Source: Salinihabitans flavidus (GTDB lineage: Bacteria > Pseudomonadota > Alphaproteobacteria > Rhodobacterales > Rhodobacteraceae). From it: a stretch of 64,000 nt of DNA. This document shows positions 34,633 through 43,588 of the stretch, in pieces (the stretch's first letter is position 1; each line of letters begins with the position of its first letter). The stretch covers positions 40,769 to 104,768 of the forward strand of contig NZ_FODS01000014.1 in the NCBI RefSeq assembly GCF_900110425.1, given 5' to 3'. A model generated the notes under the pieces. It did not search any database. It saw only the letters and a program-made list of their open reading frames with translations, and was not told where the DNA came from. Both the position numbers and the translations under genes were made by a program.

Positions 34633-37533
34633 ATGACCGGACAAGGGCGGATTGCGGCGGTCCTCGGGCCGACGAACACGGGCAAGACCCATTATGCCAT
34701 CGAACGGATGCTGAGCTATCGCACCGGGGTGATCGGACTTCCGTTGCGGCTGCTGGCGCGGGAGGTTTATGACCGGATCGTGAAGGCGCGCGGGCCGTCC
34801 GTGGTGGCGCTTGTCACCGGGGAAGAGCGGATCGTGCCGCCGCGTACCCAGTATTGGGTCTGCACCGTGGAGGCGATGCCCGAGGGCATGGGTGCGGATT
34901 TTGTTGCCGTGGACGAGATCCAGCTTTGCGCCGATCCCGAACGGGGCCATGTGTTTACCGACAGGCTTTTGCGCTCTCGCGGGTTGCATGAGACACTGTT
35001 TCTCGGCTCCGACACGATGCGACCCACGATCCGCGCGCTTGTGCCCGAGGCGCAGTTCATTCAGCGCGAACGCATGTCCACGCTCAGTTATTCCGGCAGC
35101 CGCAAAATTTCGCGGATGCCGCCGCGCAGCGCCATCGTCGGGTTTTCGATCGAAAACGTCTATGCCATGGCGGAACTGATCCGGCGCCAGAAAGGGGGCG
35201 CTGCTGTGGTGATGGGCGCGCTGTCGCCGCGCACCCGCAACGCACAGGTTGCGCTCTATCAGAACGGCGATGTGGACTATCTTGTTGCGACCGATGCCAT
35301 CGGGATGGGTCTCAATCTCGATATCGACCATGTGGCCTTCTCCTCGACGACGAAATTCGACGGACGGCGGATGCGGCCGCTTGCGCCCAATGAGCTTGCA
35401 CAGATCGCGGGCCGCGCGGGACGCGGGATGCGCGATGGCAGTTTCGGTGTGACGGGCGAGGCGCCACAGCTTGACGACGAAGTGGCGCGGGCGATCATGG
35501 ATCACCGCTTTACACCGATTCAGCGGCTCAACTGGCGCAATGCCGGGCTGCGCTTCGGCAGTATCGACGCGTTGATCGGATCGCTGGAGGAGGGGCCTGA
35601 CATCCCGATGCTGATGCGCGCGCGGGAGGCCGATGACCTTGGCGCGCTGAAAACCTTGGCGCAGGGGGCGGAGGTGCGCGCGCGCGCCAGTGACGCGCCC
35701 TCTGTGCGGCTTTTGTGGGATGTCTGCCGTATTCCCGATTTCCGCGGCATCAGCCATGCCGAACACACCGGCCTTCTGGAAGGCATCTTCGGGTATCTGC
35801 ATGAGCGCGGACAGGTGCCCAGTGACTGGCTTGCCCGGCAGGTGAAGCGCATTGACCGGGTGGATGGCGATATCGACGCGCTGTCGAAACGACTGGCGTT
35901 TATCCGCACATGGACATATGTCGCGCAGCGTTCGGGCTGGGTTGTTGACGAAAATCATTGGCGCGACGAGACTCGCGCGGTAGAAGATCGCTTGTCGGAT
36001 GCGCTCCATGCGCGGCTGACGGAAAAATTTGTGGACCGGCGCACATCGGTGCTCATGCGGCGGCTCAAGCAGAAGGAGGCCCTTTTGGCCGAGGTGAATG
36101 ACAAGGGTGAAGTGATCGTCGAAGGCGAATTCGTCGGTCGGCTTGAAGGGTTCCGGTTCCGGGCGGACAAGGGAGCGGAGGGGGCCGAGGCCAAGACGCT
36201 CAAGGCGGCCTCTGTTCAGGCGCTGGCGCCGCAATTTCATCTGCGCGCCGACAGGTTCTACAACGCGCCCGATACCGAGATTGATTTTACCGAACAAGGC
36301 GGCCTGATGTGGGGCGAGAGTGCGGTCGGCAAGCTGGTCGCCGGGGCCGACCCGATGCGTCCGCAGGTCGAGGTGTTCGTCGATGAAGAGGCCGGACCGG
36401 AGGTGTTGCAGAAGGTGCAGCGCCGGTTGCAGCATTTCATCGACCGCAAGATTGCCGCGCTGTTCGAGCCGTTGATTGCCTTGCAGAAGGACGAGGCGCT
36501 GACCGGGCTGGCGCGCGGATTTGCCTTCCGCATGGTCGAGGCTCTGGGTGTGATCCCGCGCGCAGAGGTCGCGGATGAGGTCAAGGCCCTCGATCAGCAG
36601 ATGCGTGGCAGCCTGCGCAAGCACGGTATCCGCTTTGGTCAGTTCACGGTGTTCATGCCGCTGCTGCTCAAGCCCGCGCCAACGCGGCTTCGGCTCGTGC
36701 TGTGGTCGCTGTCTCAGGGACTTGACGAGTTTCCCGAAGCGCCGCCGCCGGGCCTTGTCACCGTGCCGGCGGCCGAGGGGGCGCCCAAGGGGTATTACAC
36801 CATGGCGGGGTATCGCGCCGCCGGTGCCCGCGCGATCCGTATTGATATGCTGGAGCGGTTGGCCGATATGCTGCGCGCCGAGGACAGCCGGGGCGGGTTC
36901 GAGGCGAAGCCGGACATGCTCTCGATCACCGGCATGACGCTGGAGCAGTTCGCGGACCTGATGCAGGGCCTTGGCTACAAGGCCGAGAAGGGCGAGCGTC
37001 CGAAGGTGAAGGCGGCACAGGAACCCAGGCCCGAAGAGCAGCCGCACGAAGTGCCGGGCGACGCCCCGAGCGAGACCCCGACAGAGACGTCGCAGGAAAA
37101 CCCGGTGGAGCAGCCCGCCGAGACGCCGGCCGAGCCGGAGCCGCCGGTCGAGGTGCCTGAACCGCCGCAGGGGACGACCGATCTTGCGGGCGAAGAGACC
37201 GCCGCAGGCGCGCAAGAGGCCGATGGCGAGGAAGCCTCCGCAGAGGAGGCGGCTGCGAAAGAAGCCGAAACCGAGGTGTTCTATACCTTCACATGGGCGC
37301 CGCGCGGGCGGCGTCAGAACGATGGTCCAGCACGCGGCAAGGGGCGCAAGCCTCAAGGCGCGGGCGCCAAGGGCCAACAGGACAAGCCGCGCGGCAAGGG
37401 CGGCAAGGACAAGCCCCGGCGCGAGCAGCAGGGCGCGCGCCAGTTCGAGGCGCGTCCACCGAAAAAGGAAAAGCCCATCGACCCCGACAACCCCTTTGCC
37501 GCCGCGCTCATGGGGTTGAAGGAGAAGGACTGA
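34633..37533 (+). CDS. SUV3-like DEAD/DExH RNA helicase with long low-complexity tail
   Basis: The 966-residue protein has a helicase core like mitochondrial SUV3. Walker A is GPTNTGKTH (residues 12-20), the DEIQ box is VDEIQ (about residue 95), a SAT-like region follows, and motif VI is QIAGRAGRG near residue 262. Residues ~290-750 are the SUV3-type middle and C-terminal domains. From about residue 800 the chain is an acidic, Pro/Glu-rich stretch and then a Lys/Arg/Gly-rich basic tail, likely disordered and RNA-binding. It is followed by an S4 RNA-binding gene, ferredoxin and CarD, a set I recall as conserved in alphaproteobacteria. Confidence 0.88.
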   Translation: MTGQGRIAAVLGPTNTGKTHYAIERMLSYRTGVIGLPLRLLAREVYDRIVKARGPSVVALVTGEERIVPPRTQYWVCTVEAMPEGMGADFVAVDEIQLCADPERGHVFTDRLLRSRGLHETLFLGSDTMRPTIRALVPEAQFIQRERMSTLSYSGSRKISRMPPRSAIVGFSIENVYAMAELIRRQKGGAAVVMGALSPRTRNAQVALYQNGDVDYLVATDAIGMGLNLDIDHVAFSSTTKFDGRRMRPLAPNELAQIAGRAGRGMRDGSFGVTGEAPQLDDEVARAIMDHRFTPIQRLNWRNAGLRFGSIDALIGSLEEGPDIPMLMRAREADDLGALKTLAQGAEVRARASDAPSVRLLWDVCRIPDFRGISHAEHTGLLEGIFGYLHERGQVPSDWLARQVKRIDRVDGDIDALSKRLAFIRTWTYVAQRSGWVVDENHWRDETRAVEDRLSDALHARLTEKFVDRRTSVLMRRLKQKEALLAEVNDKGEVIVEGEFVGRLEGFRFRADKGAEGAEAKTLKAASVQALAPQFHLRADRFYNAPDTEIDFTEQGGLMWGESAVGKLVAGADPMRPQVEVFVDEEAGPEVLQKVQRRLQHFIDRKIAALFEPLIALQKDEALTGLARGFAFRMVEALGVIPRAEVADEVKALDQQMRGSLRKHGIRFGQFTVFMPLLLKPAPTRLRLVLWSLSQGLDEFPEAPPPGLVTVPAAEGAPKGYYTMAGYRAAGARAIRIDMLERLADMLRAEDSRGGFEAKPDMLSITGMTLEQFADLMQGLGYKAEKGERPKVKAAQEPRPEEQPHEVPGDAPSETPTETSQENPVEQPAETPAEPEPPVEVPEPPQGTTDLAGEETAAGAQEADGEEASAEEAAAKEAETEVFYTFTWAPRGRRQNDGPARGKGRKPQGAGAKGQQDKPRGKGGKDKPRREQQGARQFEARPPKKEKPIDPDNPFAAALMGLKEKD

Positions 37534-37537
37534 ACCC

Positions 37538-37930
37538 GTGGATGGTCCGGAGCGTTCCGGGACCCCGGTGAAACTGCGTGTGGACAAATGGCTCTGGCAG
37601 GCCCGCTTCTTCAAGACGCGCAGTCTTGCCGCGAAGGTGATCAGCGGCGGGCATCTGCGGATCAACGGCGCGCGCGCCTCCAAGCCCGCGCATGGGATCG
37701 TGCCGGGGGATGTGTTGACATTTCCGCAGGCGAAGGTGGTGCGGGTGGTGCAGGTCTGCGAGCTTGGCACGCGGCGCGGCCCGGCGGCGGAGGCGCAAAC
37801 CCTTTACACCGACCTGAGCGATCCCGATGACAGCGTTCCGCGCCCGCGCCGCGAGTCGGGAAATGGACGCCCGACCAAGCGTGAACGTCGCAATCTCGAT
37901 CTTATGAAGCGCAGGGCGCTTGAAGAATGA
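37538..37930 (+). CDS. hslR: S4-domain RNA-binding protein, Hsp15/HslR-like
   Basis: The 130-residue protein has an S4 domain (residues 10-75): LRVDKWLWQARFFKTRSLA, then HLRINGARASKP and PGDVLTF, the signature of Hsp15, which rescues stalled 50S subunits carrying nascent chains. The C-terminal part is basic (RPTKRERRNLDLMKRR). The start is GTG 37538, 5 bp after the helicase stop; no ATG fits the frame. Its position beside an RNA helicase suggests a ribosome or RNA-quality role. Confidence 0.88.
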   Translation: MDGPERSGTPVKLRVDKWLWQARFFKTRSLAAKVISGGHLRINGARASKPAHGIVPGDVLTFPQAKVVRVVQVCELGTRRGPAAEAQTLYTDLSDPDDSVPRPRRESGNGRPTKRERRNLDLMKRRALEE

Positions 37931-37979
37931 CTTGCCCTGATTTAGCTACACGAGAGAACATCACCGGAAAGACATCGCC

Positions 37980-38318
37980 ATGACCTATGTCGTCACCGAA
38001 AACTGCATCGCCTGCAAATATACGGACTGCGTTGAAGTCTGTCCGGTGGATTGCTTTTATGAGGGTGAGAATTGCCTCGTGATTCATCCCGATGAGTGCA
38101 TCGACTGCGGCGTATGCGAGCCCGAATGCCCGGCGGATGCGATCCGTCCCGATACAGAGCCGGACATGGAAAAATGGGTGGAGTTCAACCGGAAGTACTC
38201 GGAAGTCTGGCCGGTGATTATCACGAAGAAAGACCCGCTTCCGGGGGCGGAAGAGCGGGACGGCGAGTCTGGCAAGATGGAGAAATACTTCTCCGAGGAG
38301 CCGGGCGAAGGCGGCTGA
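37980..38318 (+). CDS. fdxA: 7Fe ferredoxin (3Fe-4S and 4Fe-4S)
   Basis: The 112-residue protein carries the two cluster motifs in the FdxA pattern: [19 protein letters not shown] with an extra residue separating the Cys pair for the 3Fe-4S site, and [17 protein letters not shown] for the 4Fe-4S site. A C-terminal extension follows (from about residue 58). It is an electron carrier of low potential whose redox partner is not shown here. It lies 49 bp after the hslR-like gene. Confidence 0.95.
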   Translation: MTYVVTENCIACKYTDCVEVCPVDCFYEGENCLVIHPDECIDCGVCEPECPADAIRPDTEPDMEKWVEFNRKYSEVWPVIITKKDPLPGAEERDGESGKMEKYFSEEPGEGG

Positions 38319-38607
38319 CTGAGGCGATTCGGCCCGACGCAGACGTATGACCCTTGCCGCTGTGGCGAAAAATCGCCCTACGGGTCTGTTGTTTAGGGGA
38401 AACCCGGACCACGGATGCAGGGCGCTTCCGCTAGGGTCATTTTTATGTTACATTATGTCCACATGTGAATTGGACCACCTGATAGCCATTCCGCCAGCGC
38501 CGCGGCGAGGATGGTTTTGCGCCTGAAGCCTCCCGACGCGGGGAACGACGTTTTCCGCCCGGGTTTCTTTGTCGGCAAGACAGGGGCTCTGCCGTAGGAA
38601 GGACTGT
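38319..38607. promoter_or_regulatory. Leader region upstream of carD
   Basis: A 289-bp gap. An AT-rich stretch at 38441-38460 contains TATGTTACATTATG, a possible -10 region, and a CACATGTG palindrome lies at 38460-38467. A small hairpin GGCGA/TCGCC with a 4-base loop lies at 38364-38377, but it has no T-run. AGGAAGG precedes the carD ATG. No RNA gene is recognised. Confidence 0.4.
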
Positions 38608-39117
38608 ATGAGCAAGAGTAAGAAGAACGAGTTTCGCCCGAATGATTATGTTGTCTACCCCGCGCACGGGGTAGGGCAGATCATCTCGATCGAGGATCAG
38701 GAGATCGCCGGAATCGCTATGGAGCTTTTCGTGATCTCATTCGAGAAGGACAAGATGACACTGCGCGTGCCGACCAACAAGGCCACCGAGGTCGGAATGC
38801 GGTCTCTCAGCTCGCCGGACGTGATCAGCCAGGCGATGAAAACGCTGAAAGGCAAGGCCAAGGTCAAGCGCGCCATGTGGTCGCGGCGGGCGCAGGAATA
38901 CGAACAGAAGATCAACTCCGGCGATCTGATCGCCATCGCCGAGGTGGTGCGTGATCTGCATCGCACCGACGATCAGCGCGAGCAGAGCTATTCCGAGCGT
39001 CAGCTTTACGAAGCGGCGCTGGAGCGTCTGACCCGCGAAGTGGCCGCCGTGGCCGGCGGTGACGAGGTGTCGGCCGCCAAACAGGTGGATGACGTTCTGA
39101 TGGCCCGCGCGGCCTGA
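38608..39117 (+). CDS. carD: CarD-family transcription regulator
   Basis: The 169-residue protein matches CarD/CdnL, which binds RNA polymerase beta and stabilises open complexes at rRNA and growth promoters. The N-terminal RNAP-interaction domain (FRPNDYVVYPAHGVGQIISIE, residues 9-29, then VISFEKDKMTLRVP) precedes a basic helical DNA-binding part (LKGKAKVKRAMWSRRAQEYE, residues ~84-103). ATG 38608 with an AGGAAGG site is used; the ORF from 38569 extends upstream without conservation. A strong terminator follows. Confidence 0.95.
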   Translation: MSKSKKNEFRPNDYVVYPAHGVGQIISIEDQEIAGIAMELFVISFEKDKMTLRVPTNKATEVGMRSLSSPDVISQAMKTLKGKAKVKRAMWSRRAQEYEQKINSGDLIAIAEVVRDLHRTDDQREQSYSERQLYEAALERLTREVAAVAGGDEVSAAKQVDDVLMARAA

Positions 39118-39140
39118 TCTGCCGGAACATGCGATTGAAA

Positions 39141-39169
39141 GGCCGTGTCCGAAAGGACGCGGCCTTTTT
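39141..39169 (+). terminator. Intrinsic terminator of carD
   Basis: GGCCGTGTCC and GGACGCGGCC (one G.U-type mismatch) flank a GAAA tetraloop and are followed by five T's, 23 bp after the carD stop. Confidence 0.9.
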
Positions 39170-39199
39170 CATGCGCTGCGATCTGTCCGGCGTGGGGGG

Positions 39200-39955
39200 T
39201 CATTGTGCGGCGAGGATCAGCAGAAGGGCGATCTCCGCAATCTGCTGAGTGGCGCCGAGAATATCTCCGGTCTGCCCGCCGATCTTGACCCGAGCAATGG
39301 AGCCGCAGGCAGCGGTGATCAGCAAGGTTGCAATGATGAGAGACACGCCCGTGCCTCCGGCAAGCATCAGCGCGGCGAGGCCTGCCAGCGCGGCGGCAAT
39401 CAGTGCGGTGCCCCGGTCTGCGCGGCCCTGCGCGTGGGACAGCCCGCTGTCGCGCGCATGTGGCAGGGCAGCCATCAGCGCCGGCATCGCCGCACGCGAA
39501 AGCATGGCCACCGCGATGAGGGGGCCAAGCCAATCGTCACCCGCAAGAACGGCTCCGACAGCCATCCAGCGCGCCGCAAGCGCGAGGCAGAGCGCGATCA
39601 CGCCATAGGCGCCAATCCGGCTGTCCTTCATGATCTCCAGCCGCCGGGCGCGATCCCATCCGCCCCAGAGCCCGTCCGCCGCGTCCGAAAGCCCGTCTTC
39701 GTGCATTGCGCCGCTTAGGATGACAACCGTTGCGATGAAGAGCAGTGCCGCCAACTCGGACGGAAGCCCAAGCGCCAGGGCCGCGCCGGTCGGCAGTGCC
39801 GCGAGTCCTGCCAGAACCGCCCCCGCGAGAGGATAGGCCCATCCCGCCCGCGCCCCGCGCGAAAAGTCGGCGCGCACCGGAAGCCGGGTCAGAAGCGCGA
39901 GCGCGGTGAGGATGTCACCGGGGCGGACTGCGGCGGAGGTGTCGTCGCTGAACAT
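39200..39955 (-). CDS. cobS: Adenosylcobinamide-GDP ribazoletransferase (cobalamin synthase)
   Basis: The 251-residue membrane protein joins adenosylcobinamide-GDP and alpha-ribazole phosphate in cobalamin assembly. It has about six to seven membrane segments and the family block MHEDGLSDAADGLWGG (residues ~85-100) with the metal-binding acidic residues. Later blocks KDSRIGAYGV and QTGDILGATQQ also match. It is divergent from cobT across 81 bp, so both likely share a control region. Confidence 0.95.
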   Translation of the reverse strand: MFSDDTSAAVRPGDILTALALLTRLPVRADFSRGARAGWAYPLAGAVLAGLAALPTGAALALGLPSELAALLFIATVVILSGAMHEDGLSDAADGLWGGWDRARRLEIMKDSRIGAYGVIALCLALAARWMAVGAVLAGDDWLGPLIAVAMLSRAAMPALMAALPHARDSGLSHAQGRADRGTALIAAALAGLAALMLAGGTGVSLIIATLLITAACGSIARVKIGGQTGDILGATQQIAEIALLLILAAQ

Positions 39956-39970
39956 GCGGGTGTCTCATTC

Positions 39971-40013
39971 CTGTCTTGCCGGGAGGGCGTGATCAGGTAA
40001 ACAGCCCCGACAG
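39971..40013. promoter_or_regulatory. cobS/cobT divergent control region with short inverted repeat
   Basis: CCTGTC (39971-39976) and GACAGG (40008-40013) form an inverted repeat with a 31-base gap between two divergent cobalamin genes. The region is too short for a full cobalamin riboswitch. It may be an operator, but six-base arms are weak evidence. Confidence 0.3.
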
Positions 40014-40036
40014 GCAAAACACAACGGGAGATGGTC

Positions 40037-41050
40037 ATGTCCGACAGGTTCACAACGCTTGCCGCGTTCCGCGAAGCACTGGCAGCGGCGCCGGGGCCGG
40101 ACCCCGACGCGACCGAGGGCGCGCAGGCACGCAACAGGCAGTTGACCAAGCCTCCCGGCGCGCTTGGCCGGTTGGAGGATCTGGCGATCTGGTATGCGGG
40201 CTGGCGCGGAACCGACCGTCCACGGATTGCCGCGCCGCAGGTGATCGTTTTTGCCGGCAACCACGGAGTGACGGCGCAAGGCGTCTCCGCCTTTCCGGCA
40301 GAGGTCACGGTGCAGATGGTCGCCAATTTCGAGGCGGGCGGCGCCGCCATCAACCAGTTGTCGACTCTGGCGGGTGCGAAAATGGATGTGTATGCACTGT
40401 CGCTCGATACGCCCACTGCCGATTTCACGCAGGCCCCGGCGATGGATGAGGCGGGCTTTGCCGATGCCCTGCGCACCGGCTGGGATGCGGTGGACCCTGG
40501 GGCGGATCTTGTCATCGTGGGCGAGATGGGTATTGGCAATACCACCTCTGCTTCGGCCCTTGCGCACGCGCTTTTCGGTGGTGCGGCAGAGGATTGGGTC
40601 GGACGCGGCACCGGCGTGGACGCGGCCGGGCTGGCCAACAAGACGCGGGTGGTGCGCGAGGGTGTCGCGCGGCACGGGGCTGCCGGTGACGGGCTCGATC
40701 TACTGTGCTGTCTCGGCGGGCGGGAGCTTGCGGCGATGGCCGGCGCAATCGCGCGCGCCCGTGTTCTGCGTATCCCGGTCATCCTTGACGGGTTCATCTG
40801 TTCGGCGGCGGCGGCGGCACTGGAGGCGGCCTGCAATGGTGCGCTCGATCATGCGGTGGCGGGCCATGTCAGTGCCGAAGCCGGGCATGAGACCCTGCTG
40901 CGAAACCTGGACAAGGCGCCGCTACTGGCACTCGGGATGCGGCTGGGCGAGGGCTCCGGCGCGGCGGTGGCGATACATCTGCTGCGCGCGGCGGTCGCCT
41001 GTCACTCTGGCATGTCCACCTTCGAGGAGGCGGGTGTCGCCGGCGGGTGA
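40037..41050 (+). CDS. cobT: Nicotinate-nucleotide--dimethylbenzimidazole phosphoribosyltransferase
   Basis: The 337-residue enzyme makes alpha-ribazole-5'-phosphate for the lower ligand of cobalamin. Blocks: [40 protein letters not shown], and the late [10 protein letters not shown] with the catalytic Glu region. ATG 40037 follows CGGGAG with a 6-base spacer; a second ATG at 40031 in the same frame is less well placed. It is divergent from cobS. Confidence 0.96.
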   Translation: MSDRFTTLAAFREALAAAPGPDPDATEGAQARNRQLTKPPGALGRLEDLAIWYAGWRGTDRPRIAAPQVIVFAGNHGVTAQGVSAFPAEVTVQMVANFEAGGAAINQLSTLAGAKMDVYALSLDTPTADFTQAPAMDEAGFADALRTGWDAVDPGADLVIVGEMGIGNTTSASALAHALFGGAAEDWVGRGTGVDAAGLANKTRVVREGVARHGAAGDGLDLLCCLGGRELAAMAGAIARARVLRIPVILDGFICSAAAAALEAACNGALDHAVAGHVSAEAGHETLLRNLDKAPLLALGMRLGEGSGAAVAIHLLRAAVACHSGMSTFEEAGVAGG

Positions 41051-41071
41051 CGCTACGGGAATTGCCCGCGC

Positions 41072-42952
41072 TCAGGCGGCATCGTCACCTTCGAGCTTCG
41101 ACAGAAGCGCGGTCTCAAGCTCTTTCTCAAGCTCGCGGGCACGCTCGACATAGGCGGTGTTCTTGGCTGTCGGAACCTCCGGGTCCCAAAGCTGCGCCAG
41201 TTCGCGCACCGAATACCTGTCGTGATTGTAAAAGGTGTTGGTGGCCTGCGCGGCTTCGTATTCGTTGAAGCCCATGTTTTCGAGCACATAGCGCCCGGCG
41301 CGTAGCGAGCTGTCGAAAAGCTCGCGCACGATGTCATTGGCGCCCGCCTTGTAGAGCCTGAACACATGGGTGCGGTCGCGGGCGCGGGCGACGATGTGGA
41401 TATCGGGCCGCATCCTGCGTGCATGTGCGACAAGGCGCAGGGTTGCCTCGGGATCATCGAGCGTGACAACGATCACCCTTGCCTCGTCGATCCCGGCAGC
41501 CTGAAGCATCTCCGGGCGCGTGGGATCGCCAAAGAATCCCTTGACCCCGAACTGGCGCATCAGGTCGATGGTATCCATGTTGTTGTCCAGAACCACGGTA
41601 TTGAACCCCGCGCCGCGCACCAGCCGGTTGACGATCTGTCCGAAACGCCCGATCCCGGCGATGATCACCGGGCCTTCGTCGTCGATCGTGTCGGCATCGC
41701 GCGTCGTGACGGACGGGGTAAGCCGTTTGGCAAGCACATCGTGCAGGATGAACAGAAGCGGCGTGATCAGCATCGAAAAGGCCACCACCAGAAGCAGCCG
41801 TTCGCCAAGTGCGGGCGGTAGCACATTCTGCTGAAGCGCGAATGAGATCAGGACGAACCCGAATTCCCCGGCCTGCGCAAGGCTGAGCGTAAAAAGCCAT
41901 TGATCCCGTCCGCGCAGCCGGAAGAGTCTCGCCAGCACAAACAGGACCGCCGCCTTGATCGCGATGACCGCCATGGTCAGGGAGAGGATGATCCAGGGTG
42001 CGCCCAGAAAGGTGCCGAAATTGATTCCGGCGCCCACCGTGATGAAGAACAGGCCAAGCAGGAGTCCCTTGAACGGCTCGATATTGCTTTCCAGCTCGTG
42101 CTTGAATTCACTGTTGGCGAGCACAACGCCTGCAAGAAATGTGCCAAGCGCGGGCGACAGCCCCACCAAAGTCATCAGAAAGGCGATTCCGATCACGATC
42201 AGAAGCGCGAAGGCGGTGTGGATCTCACGAAGGTGGGCACCGTTGATGAAGCGGAACACTGGCCGGATCAGATAGACGCCCGCCAGCACCACCGCCGCCA
42301 CCACCGCCAGTGTGACCAGCGTGACGCCCCAGCCAGGCAGCCCCTCCACCAGCGACAGGCCCGCCGCGTGCCCGTCGCCATGCGCGGCCTGATCCGATCC
42401 GCGCTGTAGCGAGCCGTCGGGCGCGATCAGCGCCGCAGGTGGCAGCGCCAGAAGCGGCAGGATCGCAAGCATCGGGATAACGGCCACGTCCTGTGTCAGA
42501 AGCACAGCAAAGGCCGAGCGGCCGCCGCCGGTCTGCATGAGGTGTTTTTCCGATAGGGTCTGAACCACGATTGCCGTGGAGGAGAGGGCAAGGATCATCG
42601 CCACAGCGATGGCCACCGACACGGGATAGCCTAGCGCCAGCGCCCCCGCCACGACCGCTGCCCCGGTCAGCCCGATCTGCAAGCCCCCGAGCCCCACAAG
42701 TTTATGCCGCATCGCCCAGAGCGTGCGCGGCTCCAGCTCCAGCCCGATGAGAAAGAGCATCAGGACCACCCCGAATTCGGCGAAATGCCGCAGATCCTCC
42801 GTCTCCGATCCGACCAGCCCGAGCACCGGCCCGATCATCACGCCCGCGATGAGATAGCCCAGGACCGACCCGAGACCGAGGCGCGCGGCAATGGGCACGG
42901 CGATCACCGCGGCGGCAAGGTAGATCGAAGCCTGAAACAGAAAACCTTCCAT
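41072..42952 (-). CDS. Kef-type cation:proton antiporter (CPA2) with RCK domain
   Basis: The 626-residue protein has about 12 membrane segments (residues 1-400), then an RCK/TrkA-N Rossmann domain starting VIIAGIGRFGQIVNRL with the loop FFGDPTRPEML. It probably exchanges K+ or Na+ for protons and responds to nucleotide or redox cues through the Rossmann domain. ATG 42952 (MEGFLFQA) is used; the ORF extending to 43147 reads through the Lrp gene end. It lies 26 bp after the Lrp-family regulator in the same direction. Confidence 0.9.
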   Translation of the reverse strand: MEGFLFQASIYLAAAVIAVPIAARLGLGSVLGYLIAGVMIGPVLGLVGSETEDLRHFAEFGVVLMLFLIGLELEPRTLWAMRHKLVGLGGLQIGLTGAAVVAGALALGYPVSVAIAVAMILALSSTAIVVQTLSEKHLMQTGGGRSAFAVLLTQDVAVIPMLAILPLLALPPAALIAPDGSLQRGSDQAAHGDGHAAGLSLVEGLPGWGVTLVTLAVVAAVVLAGVYLIRPVFRFINGAHLREIHTAFALLIVIGIAFLMTLVGLSPALGTFLAGVVLANSEFKHELESNIEPFKGLLLGLFFITVGAGINFGTFLGAPWIILSLTMAVIAIKAAVLFVLARLFRLRGRDQWLFTLSLAQAGEFGFVLISFALQQNVLPPALGERLLLVVAFSMLITPLLFILHDVLAKRLTPSVTTRDADTIDDEGPVIIAGIGRFGQIVNRLVRGAGFNTVVLDNNMDTIDLMRQFGVKGFFGDPTRPEMLQAAGIDEARVIVVTLDDPEATLRLVAHARRMRPDIHIVARARDRTHVFRLYKAGANDIVRELFDSSLRAGRYVLENMGFNEYEAAQATNTFYNHDRYSVRELAQLWDPEVPTAKNTAYVERARELEKELETALLSKLEGDDAA

Positions 42953-42978
42953 GAAGTCAAATATCCTTTGGCCGGGCG

Positions 42979-43434
42979 TCAGGTTGGCAGGGGCGCGTCT
43001 CGCTTGAGCTGGTCCATCACGATCTGGCTTTGCACCCGGCTGACAGCCGGATGGGCCAGAAGCACCTCGTGAATCAGCGTGTTGAGAGCCCCGAGATCCC
43101 GGCAATAGACACGCAGCATGTAATCCGCATCTCCTGTCAGTGTCCACGCGGAGGTAATCTCGGGCCTGCTGTTCACCAGTGCCGCGAGACTGTGCGATTG
43201 TTCGGTTCCGTGCGTGTGAAGCGAAACCTGAACGAACGCCTGCACGCTGAGCCCGAGCCGGCCGGGATTGAGCCGGGCGGAATAGCCCTCGATATAGCCC
43301 TCGGCCTCAAGCCGTTGGCGGCGGCGCCCGGCCTGGCTTGGCGACAGGTTGAGGATCTCGCCAAGCTCCTGCGCGGTCAAATGCGCGTCCGTCTGCAGGG
43401 CGGAGAGAAGCTTCAAGTCCATGGAATCGAGCAT
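42979..43434 (-). CDS. Lrp/AsnC-family transcription regulator
   Basis: The 151-residue protein has an N-terminal winged helix (residues 1-60: MDLKLLSALQTDAHLTAQELGEILNLSPSQAGRRRQRLE, quoted in part) and a C-terminal RAM ligand-binding domain (residues ~70-145). Lrp proteins bind amino acids and act as dimers or octamers. It is divergent from the hppD gene and the intergenic region has a perfect 10-bp inverted repeat, so regulation of tyrosine catabolism by Tyr or Phe is plausible. That effector is inference. Confidence 0.9.
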   Translation of the reverse strand: MLDSMDLKLLSALQTDAHLTAQELGEILNLSPSQAGRRRQRLEAEGYIEGYSARLNPGRLGLSVQAFVQVSLHTHGTEQSHSLAALVNSRPEITSAWTLTGDADYMLRVYCRDLGALNTLIHEVLLAHPAVSRVQSQIVMDQLKRDAPLPT

Positions 43435-43475
43435 CTGCGCAATCTCCGCATCATTTCCGAGCCTAGCATAAATAC

Positions 43476-43513
43476 TCCGCGAAATTTGTAAATTCGATAC
43501 GACATTTCGCGGA
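43476..43513. promoter_or_regulatory. Inverted-repeat operator candidate between lrp-type gene and hppD
   Basis: TCCGCGAAAT (43476-43485) and its exact reverse complement ATTTCGCGGA (43504-43513) flank an 18-bp AT-rich core. The repeat lies 42 bp from the regulator start and 76 bp from the hppD start. Its arm centres are 28 bp apart, close to three helical turns. Confidence 0.65.
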
Positions 43514-43588
43514 AACTTCGTGCCCGATTTTCGTTAGAGTGGCGACAAGCGAACACAGACCCCAACCAGATCAGGAGGAGACGCCAGA

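Noticed and set aside
34555..37770. 1071-residue open frame antisense to the SUV3-like helicase
   Set aside because: Shadow of the helicase and S4 genes; low complexity, no motif, and no ribosome site.
39956..40036. Cobalamin riboswitch between cobS and cobT
   Set aside because: The gap is 81 bp, too short for the roughly 200-nt aptamer, and no conserved core is seen.
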